From positions 5,766,001-5,830,000 of the forward strand of contig BRXU01000001.1 of NCBI GenBank assembly GCA_030267565.1: DNA of 64,000 bases, written 5' to 3'. Below, piece after piece: positions 35,288-47,900 of this stretch. The translations under genes were made by a program, and so were the position numbers. Under the pieces are notes generated by a model, which saw only the letters and a list, made by a program, of their open reading frames with translations, was not told where the DNA came from and searched no databases. This DNA is from Pleodorina starrii. Its lineage: Eukaryota > Chlorophyta > Chlorophyceae > Chlamydomonadales > Volvocaceae. Each line of letters opens with the position of its first letter. Within the stretch, counting starts at the first letter, position 1.

Positions 35288-38200
35288 AGTACCTCGGGTA
35301 AACGCGGTTCTCTTCGTTCACTGAAAGGAGAATGAATGTTCACTGAACCTGCACTGGATGCTCACCGTGAACGTTCAGTGAAGGTTCACCGTTCACCGTT
35401 CAGGCCATTGTACTGCAAGCAAAGCGTCGCGGGCGGTGTGCTGTATAGCGCGCGAGCTCGAAGAGTGCTATATCACGCACGGCCTTGATGTCCTCTGCTT
35501 GTTTCAATGCAATCCCGTGCTACGCGTAATAAATCAGAGAATTGCGTGGTCATGTCCACTTATGTCCACTTATAAATAGCTACCTAAGTGACCAAAGCTG
35601 CTGGGGCACATATAACTAACCGATACGAGGCCAAGCCCTTATGTGAGAACCTTGTATGTGCGCGGGAACGGCGCTGGAGCATGCGTGCCGTACTATTTTC
35701 CAAAATAGTACGACCTACAAGCGCACCGGTCCCTCACCATGATTCGGCACACCCGAATGAGTTTCTCTGCCGGCTAGTTCTGCATAAAGTCAACATAGAT
35801 CTTGACAAAGCGCTGCTGCTTCTCGACAAGCATTGGCCAGCCGTGCATCCTCAGACATTTTATTTCGTCGGGTCCGGCAATTCGTTTGATGCACCTGCAG
35901 CTGCGGCCATAATGCTGGATTTACATGACACGTTACGTTATCACTTTACAGGAAACGTGGTCAGTTCGCATGGGGTAACGGGTCCGTTACACGTTACGTG
36001 GCCAAAAAGTCTAACGTGGCCCCAGCGGGGGGTGTAATTGACCAAACGTTGATCCCTCGCCCCGTTACAGCCAGTACAACCTCATTTTAGCATAGTTTTG
36101 ATTTCCTTCAAGACCAATCGTTCAGTTATGTCATATACTTGGTATAACAAGCGCTCGGCGATCTCCATCGCGTTCCCACTGCCAACTTCTCGCCAAACGT
36201 AGGCTGTGTTTACATATGACTGAAACTATGCCGCGCAGAAATAAGTACCACTGAACCGCTGATCGGAGCTCATATTTCTGCCGGGTTGGACTTAACGAAA
36301 ATCGCAGACACATTGCATGCTTGGAAAGTATGCACCGTCTGAAAAGTCAATCAAGGCATACGTACAAGAAGAGAGCTGTGCCGTAAACCTTGGAAACCAT
36401 GTAAACCATGCGCCGTACTTTGGCCACCCGAAAGTGATGAAAGTACGACATCAGCTCCCCGTAGCATTGTTCCCCGTTGTTTTCTCGCCTCTTCGTGTTT
36501 GTTTGGCGGTTCAGCGGTACTTATCGTCGGCGATCTCTGTCGCGTTCCCACTGCGAATTTCTCGCCAAACATACTACCGGTACATGACGAAGGGCAACTC
36601 CGCACAAGCGCAGCGGCAGCAGAGCACTGCTCCTATGCACTATGCTCAAGCCAGGCATGTGTCCAGAATCAAGGCTCCCACGTGTCATGCTGAGTATCGC
36701 GTCATCATCTATCACCGAATTGACTTTCAAATCTGCAACATAGCGCGCGAGCTCGAAGACTGCTATATCACGCACGGCCTTGATGTCCTCTGCTTGTTTA
36801 ATGCAATTCCGTGCTACGCGTATTTGCTCAGAGAATTGCGTGGTCATGTCCATTTATGAATAGCTGCCTAAGTGACCAAAGCTGCTGGGGCACATATAAC
36901 GAACCGATGTAAGGCCAGGCAGTTACTTGAATACCTTTTATGATAAGTGCGCGGGAACAGCGCTGGCGCTGGAGAATGCGTGCCGTACTATTTTCCGAAA
37001 TAGTACGACCTACAAGCGCACCGGTCCCTCACCACGGTCGGCAGCTCGGCACTCCCGAATGAGTTTCGCTGCCGGCTAGTTCTGCATAAAGTCAACATGG
37101 ATCTTGACAAGGCGCTGCTGCTTCTCGACAAGACACAGTGGTCGGTCAGGCCGAGCTTCCGAGAGCCATGCCGACGCCGCGCAGGGCCTTCCGCGGTCGC
37201 AGCCGCTCGACGACGCCGCAAAACTTTAGAATAATCAATATGCAAACAATGAGCGCGATGAGACCGCCATCGAGGGCTTGGCGTACTCTGAAAACGAGCT
37301 CTCGCGCGAAGAGGCCGACCTCGGCGCGTCGGGTTCCATTATGGGCAACGACGCTGGCACGCTTCGTCCTAAGGGTTTATGGAGTACCCATTGCGTTGGG
37401 TTTCGGCCACGGTTCTGCCCCTTCCGCGCCCCGCACCGCACCGTACGCCGTCTCACCACCCTCTCCACTTGTGTAGCACCCCGAATAACCGCGGCGTGCG
37501 GGCGCCGGCCCGCATTAACCGGTCGCCGAGCCCCCCAAGCAACCGGGGAAGGACGATGTTGTGTGGCACTGCGTGCACCCATGTACATGGGTGTCGGCGG
37601 GCCCCCCCGCCTTGCCCCGCCCGTGTCGTGTGCCCCCAACTGCACCGTACACACACGCACACACACAATCACACAAACACGCACAATCGCTCAGCTCGAC
37701 GGCGCCGGTGGGAGTGGTGCCGCAAAGGCCACAGCAAGCGGAACGGCTTCACGCTGCGGCCGGGCCGCCAGCCCCGGCAGCCACGCCGACTCTGCGCGCC
37801 CCGGCGGGGTGATGGGTTCCCGAGCAGGCACACTCGCGCACTCCAGCAGCCACTCGTGCGCCGCCGCTCCATCAAACCGCCGCTCCCCATCCTACTCCGC
37901 GTCCTCCACCTGCGCCACCCCGCCACGTCTAACCCGCAGCGCAGTGTGGCCGCCGCAGAGGCCGACGTCAGCGCCGCGTTCGGCCCGGGGAACACGGGCG
38001 ATTGTAAAGTAGCTGCGGCTGCCGCCGCCGCCACCACCGCCGCCGCCGCCTCCTTCGCCCCCGGCGCCTTCGCCTCCGCCTCCTCCGGGGCGTTGCGGCA
38101 ATAGTGCGACCCCCGCCAAAGTCGCACCACGCGTCCTCTCACGCATCTCCGTCCACGAACCCCGCGCCGCATCTCCGTCCACGAACCCTAGCTTTTGGGG

Positions 38201-38402
38201 GCTCATCCAGGCCGGGGCCCCCGCCGGCTACCCGAGCCACCCTCGGCTCGACTGTCCGTAACGCACGGCTTTGACGAACGTTCACTGAACATTCAGTTAA
38301 CGTTCCCCGTGACTGTTCGCTCAACATTCAGTGAACGTTCAGCGAACAGTCACCAGTCGTTCACATCGTGAACGGAAACACCCGCGCTTACCCGAAGTAG
38401 TG
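35288..38402. mobile_element. DNA transposon, copy B (about 3.1 kb), same family as 3327-4046
   Basis: The ends are imperfect inverted repeats: left GTACCTCGGGTAAACGCGG, right (inverted) CTACTTCGGGTAAGCGCGGG. They are flanked by exact 9-bp repeats AGCTGGGAG. Subterminal zones (about 35318-35402 and 38273-38370) are full of GTTCACTGAA/TTCAGTGAAC palindromes shared with copy A. Inside, a segment is present twice in direct orientation (35446-35840 and 36740-37130), including the hairpin motif and the DLDKALLLLDK frame. A smaller direct repeat pairs about 36152-36200 with about 36522-36570. About 37140-38265 is GC-rich and unlike the rest of the element, possibly captured host DNA. No transposase domain is recognised, so mobilisation in trans is likely. 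Confidence 0.75.
35795..35929 (+). other. Frame-conserved ORF fragment in transposon B (first internal copy)
   Basis: The frame reads DLDKALLLLDKHWPAVHPQT then YFVGSGNSFDAPAAA. Copy A at 3722-3829 reads almost the same (MDLDKALLLLDKNWPAVQSQ, then YFVGSGISFDAPAG). A third copy begins at 37097 (MDLDKALLLLDK) and then diverges. Several differences between copies fall in third codon positions (AAG/AAA, CTC/CTT), which hints that it was once selected as protein. I do not recognise the family. Confidence 0.4.
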
Positions 38403-38411
38403 AGCTGGGAG
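38403..38411. repeat. Target-site duplication, right copy (transposon B)
   Basis: AGCTGGGAG, identical to 35279-35287. Confidence 0.7.
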
Positions 38412-39353
38412 CTGGCTAGCTAGCTGTGAAGAAGGTCTGACTCCCCCAAGCTGAGCCATCACCGCTGCCGCGGCTGCCAGAAACCCCTTCGGGACGTTGG
38501 GCGGGATACGTTGGGCGGGATAATTCAGCCACCCCTGGAGAGCGAGAGGGGCGGGTTACACGAGCCGACGAGGAGGTTGGGGCTGTTCTCCGGGGATCGT
38601 GGAAAGAGACACAACTTCGTGCATGCATGCTGACCCTGGCATGTTGACTGTTAAAGGGCCTGTGACTGACATGACATGACCCGAGAGATGTCAACACAAA
38701 AGTGAATCAGCCAAGCCCAATCAACGGCCCTGTCCCAGAAACAAGCGTCCAGTGAATATCCCTCCCTCCCTCCCATCCCCTGCTGCCTACACACACATGC
38801 CGTTCCTTGGGCCCACAGCTGCAGGATCCACACACAACAACTCACTACCCAGCAAGCCCGCCCTGCCACCCACCCCAGCCCCAACTCCTCACAGTAAGCC
38901 ACCCCAGCTCCCCCCCCCTTGGATACATGATCCGCCCCCGCCCCCCGTGCTAATGTGGAGTCGAACACTTTCGATTTCGAGCGTTGCTGTTAATATGGGT
39001 ATGTATCACCTTCCTCGTCCGTTGTGTGAAAAACATGCATGTACAAACATGTTCACTGCGCAACAATCCTACAAACCCCCCCCGAATGAAATGCGCGACT
39101 GCTGCCGCTGCTGCTTCCCTCATTTTGCTGACACAGGTTCCCCGACCTCGACAACCTTGCCATCACTGAGGATATCACCGACACCAGTATTGCCCCACAT
39201 CCCGGATCTCCACCCTTTCCCCCCGCTCCCCCTCTCACGCATTTCCCGCTAAGATCCTCCTCCCGCCCGATCCTTCCAGCCAGGCCCTCCCCACCCGAGA
39301 GACGACAGGCCCCAGCCCCTTCCCCCCAACAGCCCCAACAGTCGCTCCGCCGC
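38412..39353. other. Intergenic / 3' UTR of the glycosyltransferase-like gene
   Basis: No supported gene. The leftward gene ends at 39354, so its 3' UTR lies here. A TGTAA on the minus strand (38556-38560) is a possible polyadenylation signal but is about 800 bp from the stop codon. Confidence 0.4.
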
Positions 39354-42300
39354 CTAGGACGGCACCAGTTGTGCCCCGGGCGGCCGATCGATGCACTCCC
39401 GACTGGGCGTGTCGTACAATATGCAGCACATGCCCTTGACCTTGTCGTACAGTCGGTCAAGCTCCGGACTAGGCAGCTGCTGCACCACCACGGGGCCCCG
39501 CAGCCACAGCACCGCCGCTGCGGGGCTCTGCAGGGAGGGCTCGGCTGTCAGGAGGGACAGGTCGGCCGGGGTGAGCTCCAGGGGGGGTGCGGGGGCGCCG
39601 GGGCGGGCGGGCGGGGCTGCCACGCTGCCGCCCAGCCGCTGCAGCACATCCTGAGGGTGCGGGCGGGGATGGGAACCAAGCGGCGGGGAGGGAGGGAGGG
39701 ATGGTCTCGGTTGGATTGGAGGGAAGAGGTGGGGTCGAGGAGGGATGCAGAGAGAGGCCCCAACACAGCATTCCCTACCCTACCTCCGGGCAATCATCGC
39801 TGCCCACCCGCCCGCCCACCCGCTCCCCCGCCTTGGTTCCTCCCTCCCTCCCTCACCTGCAGCGTATTGGCGGGGGAGGGCGCGGGGTCCGCCCGCCCCG
39901 CCCCCCTCCGCGCTGAGTCCACCCAGTGGTCGAACTCGTGCGGCAGCAGCCCCCGGGGGGCGGAGGCGGGGGCTCCTGGTCGGGTGCCGCCCCGCAGGCA
40001 GCTCACCTTGTCCGCGGAGGTCACCAGGCAGCGAAGACCCGCCTGAGAGGGGGGGGAGTCAGGGAGTGATGAGCTCCTTTATATAAAAATGAGACACTGC
40101 GGACGTTGTTGATCATGCTGCTGCCGCCGCTGAACCTCCGGAACTGTTATTTATTAGCCCACCCATTCCCATACGTTACCGATTTTGCTGCTTGACCAGT
40201 GTTTGCAGCGTCCAGTCTTCTGGGCGGTCTCGTAAGTTGTCGTGGACGATGTAGGGTCTCGTAAGCCGCCTCGGACCGAGCCGCGCCGCATTTTGTGCGG
40301 TGCGATGTTGTAGATATGTACCAAACGTAGAATTAGCGAAGTAGAAGCATCTGAAGCTGACTGTATAGCTGGTATGCGTGTGCTTGCTCTAAATTTTCCG
40401 ATAGTCCCGCCCGCTAAGCTATATGAACTGGCAACGTCGACATCTATCGGAACGGAGGATGCTTACCTGTGCGGCAGACCAGGGGGGGGGGAGGGAGGCG
40501 AGGTGAGGGTAGGGGGGGGAGAAGGGGAGGCGGAGGCAGGTGGGGAGAGGTGGGGAGAGGGGGTAAACGAGGCAGCACAAGGCGAGGCGTTGGGCTGCTA
40601 CGGCTGCTACGGCTATCCGGCAGGGCGGGGGGCCAGCGGGCCGCACAACACACCGTTGTTCCTGCGTGCGTGTGCGTGTTCAGACAAATAGGCCGATAGT
40701 CCACATCCGGACTCAGCACGTGGGCGGTGCCTTCCTCGACGCCCCGAGGAGGCCGGGAGGGGAGGCAGTGAACCGCCGGACCCCCAGAGCAGCCATTCGG
40801 GCTCCAACCCTTTGGCAATTCGGCTCTTTTGAGCCCAATCGGCGCCCCCCCCCGAGGTGAAGGGTCCGTTGCAGCGCACCGGGGACACCCCAACCCCAGC
40901 CCCAGCCCCAAAGTCAGCCGCTCCCCAACTGTTCCTTCACGGCAAGTTGGAAACCCAAAGTCGCTATACCCGGCCCAGCCCAGCCCAGCGCGCCGAGGGG
41001 TCTCCCGCCCTTGCCTTGAGAGATTTGGTTTCGGGGCCGTTGGGGATCGCCGCCGAGGTGTTGATGTAGTCGGACCAGGGGATCTTGTGCCCCGAAACCA
41101 CCGGATCGTAGCTGGATCCGGCCTTGCGCAGGAAGGGCGCCTCGCAGGGCACCCAGGGCCACACCACCACCCGGTTCAGAACCAGACCCACACGCATCAG
41201 CCCCTGGCGGGCGGGAGGGAGGGAGGGGAGGGGCGGGGGGAGGGGCGGGGGAAGGAAGGGGAGGTCAACAGGAGAGCCGTGTCATCCGAGTGTGTGTGTG
41301 TGTGTTCATGCAGCCCCCTCCACTCAGAGGCTGTCACCCACCCTCCGGCCCGTCCCCCAATCTCCTCACCCCTTTCAGGATCACCCACCTCCCGTCAGGT
41401 CTCGTCTCGTCTCGTCTCGTCAAGCAGCTTCCTCGCCTGCAACACCCTCAGCCCTTCTTGCTCCTCTTTATACCTCCCCTCCCCTCCCCTCCCCTCCCCT
41501 GCTTCCTCCCTGGACCCTCCCTGCCACACCCCGCCGCGCCCTCGCCGCGGTTCGTCTTTACCACTGTCCCGCACCTCGCCCCCCGCACCTCGCACCCACC
41601 TGCATCAGCGCCGCAAACTCGGACTGGCTCAGCCCCGGGTGAGCCACCCCTGGAGCCAGAGCCACCAGCGGCGGCACGTGCCCGTGAAGTTCCGTACCGA
41701 GGTACGGCGCCGTCTGGGGCGCGACCCGCAGCGCGACGTCAAAGTCCCAGCCGTACGGCACCTCCACGGCAAAGTGTACGATCTTTGTGAAGTCGCCGGC
41801 CGTGAGCCCGGCGTGCAGGTGGCTGATGGCGGCGGGGATCTCGTCGGTTAGGTGGTCGTTGTACCAACCGTCGTTACCGTTGTTGGAGGGCCCCAGGCTG
41901 TGCGTGTTGGCGATCCAGGGGGGGAAGTAGGCGAAGTTCTCGGGGCGGGCGGCGTCCGCGGCGGCCGCGGAGGTGGGTTCGGCTGGGTCGGGGAAGGGCG
42001 CCGCGTCGTCCCCACCTGGTTGCCCCAGGGCGAAGGCGGGGCAGGGGGAGTGGGTTTCAAGTTGCGAATCTGGCCGAGGTCAGCGGCGGCTGTGAGGAGG
42101 GGGGAGCTTAGGGAGCTTAGGATGGGGCCTTGGAGTCTCGCCGTCCAGTCCTCATCTCACATCATATCACATCACATCAGACATCACAGGTTCTCTCACC
42201 CACCCCACCCCTCCCCTCGCCCCCCTACACAAGACGACACGATGTCCCCCACCCCACCCCAACCCCGCAGCGCCACAGAATCCCCAACCCCGCATCGTAA

Positions 42301-44314
42301 CCCTGATAATTCCTGGCCCCCATCACCGCCTTGCCAGCCAGCCCTGCCCTCACAAGCCTCCCTTTGCTTAGAGTCCCTCCGTCCTCCCCTCCCCTCCCCT
42401 CCCCGGACGCTGCCTACCCGCCTCCCGGAAGATCCCGACCACGTGTCTCGCCAGCGGCCCCAGCTGCGGGTTAAAGGGGTAGCCCCCCCGCTCAGGAGGC
42501 CACTCGCCGCGGCTGTGCGGGATACGCAGCGGCGCAGTCACCAACTCGCCCTGCGGGGCGCCCCCCGAGCCGCGGCGCAGCGGCTCCGGAACCGGCACCT
42601 GGAGCGTGTCGTACGGCCCCCAGCCGTCCGCGCCCTTGGGCCCCGACCGCCGGTACGAGTCCAGATGCAGCTTCTCCCACTCGCTGCGGTTGGGGTGGTG
42701 CCAAAACACACATTCCAAGATCTGCAGCGGGCAGTGGCGGCGGTGGGAGCAGCGGTGGAGTAGCGGTGGGAGCAGCGGTGGAGTAGCGGCGACAGCAGCA
42801 GCGGTGGATGTGGGCCCGGTGGGCGAGGAGGGCGCAGGGGTGGCATGGTGCGCCTCTGCACCCCCCTCCCTCCCTCCCTCCCTCCCTGTCCCTCCCTCTC
42901 CCCCCACACCTGCGGCCTGCCGGTGATGGCCCCGTGCACCGAGTCACTCAATGAGAACTGGTCGTTACACAGAAAGTCGTTCTGGATGCCGGTCGAGGTG
43001 TCGTTCGGGGGCAGACCGATGGACCGACGCAGCGCCGACGTGTCCTCGTACCTGCAGCGACACGCCCGGGGAGATGCGGGGGCGACAGAGGGGTGGGCGG
43101 ACGGCAACGTGTAAAGGGCGACGGCGCAAAGGAGGGGAGCGGGAACCACACGACGCGAACCGCGACCGGTGGGATCAATGGTTTCGGAGGGAGGCGGCCC
43201 CGGGGCAGGTTGGGGAGGCAGCCAGGCGAATCCCGGAGGCAGGGGCTGGCGTGGCAAAGAGATCAAGGCAGAGATGAGATGCCCCAGAGATGAGATGCCC
43301 CAGAGATGAGATGCCCCAGAGATGAGATGCCCAAAGGGGCATCTCGGGGCAGGTGTCTGGGTAGGCAGGGCAGCCTCCCATGCATACCATACCACACTTC
43401 GGGGGGAGGAAGGGAAGGTGTTGCTGTGCCCGCTGAGCGCCCCCTCCGCAGTGCCGCCCGGTGCCGCACAGCTGGAGCCACCGACCCACCCACCCACCCA
43501 TTCACCCGCCCACCCACCAGCGGACGTTCTTCAGGATGTGGTCGTACAGTACGTACGCCGCCGGGCCGTCCCGCGCCGCGTTCTGGATGTAGTACATGCT
43601 GGACATGGGGCCGGCAGGGGTGGGTTACGGAAGGTCTGACATCTGCCTCCCCCCAATGTCGCAATCGCTCATCGCTCACCCGCCATTGACATTAAAGGCG
43701 CCCTCGCGCTGGTTGAACAAGGTGATATTTTTGTACGGCGGGCTGCGGATCATGCCGTAAAAGTCGTACAGTGGCATCGTGTCGGCGTCGGCCACCAACA
43801 CGTTGTAGCCCATTCGCACCGCACGCGCCCCCGTGTAGTGGATGAGCCACTTGTCGGTGCAACCCTTGCAGCCGCCGTCCTGCTTCACGATCCAGGCCAT
43901 GTTGACGTGGTCGTCGTACCACCCGCAGCCTAGCTTCGGAAATGCAGACTGTATCCGGTGGCAGAATACGTGATCTGGAAAGACCAGCAACACGTGCCCG
44001 TACCCAAAGCGCTGCCAGCGGTGCACCATTTGGTAGGCGAAGTCCAGCTGCGCATGGTGCGCGATAACGATTTCGCGCTCGTAGGAAAGGCCATTAAGCG
44101 CATCCTGTAAATTTTTGGTGGTGTCTAAGGGTCCAACATAGCCATTTATGTGATCAACGCTGCAAAAGTCTCCACATCGTGTTGGACGCGGCGAGGTTTC
44201 CGCGCTGGCGCACGACCAAAGCAGACAATATAGGACCAAAAACGGAAATATCGATTCACAGGTAACCTTTCCGGTCCTACAGGTGGTCATGGTTCGGCAA
44301 GTGCCCAACCGCAT
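39354..44314 (-). CDS. Type II membrane-anchored nucleotide-diphospho-sugar transferase-like protein
   Basis: Model: complement(join(39354..39650, 39857..40042, 41015..41203, 41600..42069, 42418..42721, 42910..43051, 43518..43598, 43680..44314)), 767 aa, phases closed. A single hydrophobic segment near residues 20-38 (SIFPFLVLYCLLWSCASA) looks like a signal anchor, placing the rest in the Golgi/ER lumen. The core reads RMGYNVLVADADTMPLYDFY, with a DxD motif (residues 176-178) typical of metal- and nucleotide-sugar-binding glycosyltransferases, then NITLFNQREGAFNVNGGMYY and NDQFSLSD. This pattern resembles the Nucleotid_trans/GT77-type family that adds sugars to cell-wall hydroxyproline-rich glycoproteins in plants and algae. 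That identity is inferred and the substrate is unknown. ATG 44314 is the first Met in frame. The intron after 41015 has a GC donor. The 3' exons (39354-40042) are less certain than the core. Confidence 0.75.
43271..43334 (+). repeat. 16-bp tandem repeat, 4 copies
   Basis: Four consecutive copies of GAGATGAGATGCCCCA in an intron of the glycosyltransferase-like gene; the last copy has one mismatch. Confidence 0.85.
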
Positions 44315-44971
44315 CACACAGCCAGTAATCGGAAGGGTCAAGATACATGTAAAAATGCAAGCATTATGAAGGTTTCGGGGCTCAGCTGTCTCGAGCGCGA
44401 GCGCAGGGCTCCAAGGCAGCGTCTGTAAAAATCGACAATGAAGACCGTCGAGCGTTGGCGCCCACAGATTTCGGAGCGGGCGGTTTTTCCTCTTGTATAG
44501 GCGAGTTTTGAATTATCTATATCCACTCATACACAGACCGCAGGAAATCCATCGTGCGCGGTGTAATGTAGTTAAAACATCTATAGCCGGACCGTCCTTA
44601 ACCACGGTCCTACGGAACAACATCCTCTGCAAGGAAACACTGTTCAGTGTCAGCCGTGACAACACAGTTAGCAATGCGGGCTGCTGCTGCTGCAAAAGGT
44701 AGCTTGAGGCAATTCAACGCGCTTGCAGGCCGCGCGGCAGTTGGAACACGCGACAAACGCTAAACCCCCATCCAAAATTCATGTCATAAATTGCTCAAAT
44801 GAAGGGACTGTTGTAGATGTAGTTATAAGTCTCAGTCCCCAATCATGCGCCCGAAAACGTCCTGGAACTCGAAATGCAGTGACAGACATCAACACAGAAT
44901 CGCCGCTTGCTGTTTAGTCGATTGATTGTTGACCGGGACATATTTATGTACAGGCTGCCGCACTGGGGACA
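44315..44971. promoter_or_regulatory. Shared divergent promoter interval (glycosyltransferase / DNMT1)
   Basis: The two flanking genes point away from each other and their start codons are 657 bp apart, so this interval must carry both promoters unless a non-coding first exon lies elsewhere. The sequence is AT-richer than the genes. A possible 3' splice site, TTTATGTACAG, just before 44955 suggests that DNMT1 may have an upstream exon here. Confidence 0.5.
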
Positions 44972-47900
44972 ATGCGAAAAAGGCGCAAAAGCCCGCGGAT
45001 GCCGCCACGGCTGACAAGGGTAAGAGCTCCTCGGAGTACCTTGCATGGCCTCAATTTCTAACCTTTTCGCTGTCAGCTCTTGCGAAATAAGTCGCCAATT
45101 TCGGCAATGCCCCCGCACACCCGCCCAGGCACCAAACGACGCGCGGATGGCGACGATGCGGCCGCGGCACCCGCTGAAGTGGACGCCAAAGAAGTCCTCA
45201 AGGCAGGCGGGACCAAAACTGCCAAGCCTGCCAAACTTGCCAAAGACGGCGCTGGCGATGCCGCCGCTGTCCCGCATGGCAACGATGTTGCTGTATCAGC
45301 CCGGGGTGACAGGACGGCAGACGCGGCTGCAGCCGCGCCCAAGAGCAAGAAACTGAAGAAGGACTCGTCCATAACTGTCGCCGCCAAAGTAACAGCGGCA
45401 GCAGCGGGTGCAACGTCGGGTCATAAGAAGCCGGAAGGCGCAGCCGACAAGGAGGCTCCCTCAAGGGCAGCCTCGAGGGCGGCCGAGGGCCCAGTCAAGG
45501 CTGGCGCGACGGCCAAATCCGCCGCTGGCAGCAAGAGACAGCAGCAGCAGGGCGAGAAGCGCCCTGCGGCGGAGGCGGCTGCCAAATCTGACTCTGAGGA
45601 CAGCGGCGCTGGTCAGGATGACGGCAGCGGCGGCGGGGCTGATGCGGCGGCGGCGGCTCCGCAGCGGGGTCGCGGCGGAGGCGGCACGTCGCGCAAGGCA
45701 GTTCAGCGGGTCAAGAGCTACAGGGAGGACACGGGCGAGGGGGATCAGGACGAGGAGATGGAGGAGGCGGAGGAGGTGAGCTGCCGGGCTGGGCTGGGGG
45801 CTGGGGGCTGGGATGGGATGGTGGGTGCAAGGGCGGTCAGCAACAACAGGATCCATTTGGGTCAATTCGAACTCTTGCGTGCGTGCGTGCGTGAGTCATG
45901 GTGTGTCAGGACTGCGGGGTTTTGTCCAGCAGGACCAAGGGAGGTTCCGGAGCCCGAGGGCTGCTCATTTGAAGTGGCCCGTGTCCTCTATCACTGGTGT
46001 GGCTCCCGGAGGTGAGGGAACAGGGAAGTTGCGGTGGAGTGAGGGGTCTGGCGGCACTTGTGCTGGCGCCCCACACCGCACCCGCAGACCGTCGAAGTGA
46101 AGGAGGCGGCGACGGAGGAGGAGGCGCTGAGGCTGACGGCGCCGGCGGGGTCGGGAGCTGGGTCGGGTGGGACCACTACCCCCGGCGGCGGTGGCGCTCT
46201 GCGGAGGTGCGGAGGTGGAGGCGATTGGGGGTTGGTTTGTAGGAGGAGGACCTGGGGGCGCTGTGACGAGGGAGCGGAAACCGAGCGAATAGAGCTTGGA
46301 AAGTCCGAGTCAGGGGGGAACCCGGGGGCGATGGTGGGGGCAAACAACCTGCGAGTGATAGCAGCCGCTTCGGTGCGGCCGCCAGTGGCTGGGCGGAAGC
46401 AGCTGTCCGGAACTCACTGCAGGCGCACCCGCTCTCCCCCCCACCCTCCATCCCATCCCATCCCGTCCGCCCCTCCTGGTCCCTCGCCGTGTCAGGCTGG
46501 TCGACTTCAAGTTGGTGGACGGAGAGGGGCGGTTGGAGCCCCTGGAGCAGTGGGACCGAGCGCAGGGCGGCTTGTACATATGCGGTGAGGTGGTGGTGGG
46601 TGGTGGTGGTCATGGTGGGGGGGGGAGGAGGGTGGCTCAGGGGGTGTTGGGAGACACGTTTGCAACAAAAGCACGACAGCGCACCGGCGGCACGCATGCC
46701 TGTCCGGGAGGTACTCAAGATTCGGTCGTTGGCTTTGCGGTGGAGCCCCACCTTTCCTTGCTTTGTTCAACCCTGTAAGGCCCGCCCTGCGCCCAACGCT
46801 CGCACCCTCCTCCCCCTCGCCCTCGTCCACCTCCTCCCCCCCGCGCGGACCGACTTGGGCTGCGCAAATTGCAATTCACACGAAACACACAACACGGAGA
46901 AGGCAGCGTGGAGGCGCAGGGGCCGCCAGTGCGGGGGGCCGGCCGCGGGGTCAAGTCCAGGGGCCAGGCCGCGGGGACCGCGGGCGGGGGGCGGTGCCGG
47001 GTGGCGTCACTGGGACCAATCCGGGAATGGAGCGTCAAGTACTCTGGGGCCGGCACGGGTCCGCAGGTACGACACAGTACGGCACGATGCGCGGCCGCCT
47101 TTCTGGGTCTCGCATTGTTGGGGAGAACACAGGTGACGGCGTGCATGGTAGCATGGTAGCATGTATATCCATGTGCATATGTGTTGATTGGGTGTTGTTA
47201 ATTGTTTTGGTTGAAAGCTGGAGCCCTGTGTGTGTCTCCGCAGCCCCTCAGCTGGCAGCTGATCTGGAAGCCGTCTTCCTGACGGGGTCGGGACGTGTCC
47301 TTTTCTCTCCCTGGCGCGACGGCCTGGGACCGGGCGTTGGATCCCGGAGTGCAACAGGCGGCCGCTAGCCGTACCCCCCCATATACGCGACACGGGCGCG
47401 GCTGCGGTCTGTCTGAGTACCGGCCCAAGCCACTCGCCGGATCTGACCCGCCCGCCCGCCCTCGGCCCTGACGGCCCTGCGTCTCGATAATCTTGAGCTG
47501 GACTGACTGACTGACGGGCCGACTGGTCGTCCCTCCCTGGTACGGTGTGTGATTTCCTGCCCGCCCGCCCGCGGTCGTACGATGTACGACAGCTGGTCCT
47601 GCGCACGGATCGCGCAGCGTACGAGTGTGGCAAACCCGCGGCGCCGTACCGCAAGATGCTTGAGCAGCTGATGGCGCAGCTCGAGCTGGCGGGCGCCGTA
47701 CATCGGTCGCTGTGCCCGGCGGCGGGCGGCCGCCTCGACGCGTCCTTCGATGACGTGTGCCGCCAAGTGGCTCGAACCAAGGTAGGAGGCGGTTGTAGGT
47801 GGTTGTAGGTTGGTTGTAGGCATTACTATGGGCTCCAGGGGGCCAGCTGGCTGTGTATGTGGTGTGTCTCCGGGGTTGCGGTTCTCGGGGCAGCTACTTA

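Noticed and set aside
40374..40911. Possible extra exon of the glycosyltransferase-like gene in the 41014-40043 intron
   Set aside because: A good-looking GTAAGC donor occurs, but no open frame compatible with the flanking phases was found. Direct joining of 41015 to 40042 keeps the frame.
44844..44918. Upstream ATG and short frame as an alternative DNMT1 first exon
   Set aside because: The frame stops before any suitable donor and its phase cannot be linked to exon 1 with confidence. It is left as a possibility only.
45460..45865. Antisense open frames opposite DNMT1 exon 2 and similar shadows elsewhere
   Set aside because: They mirror GC-rich Ala/Arg-coding exons and have no independent support.
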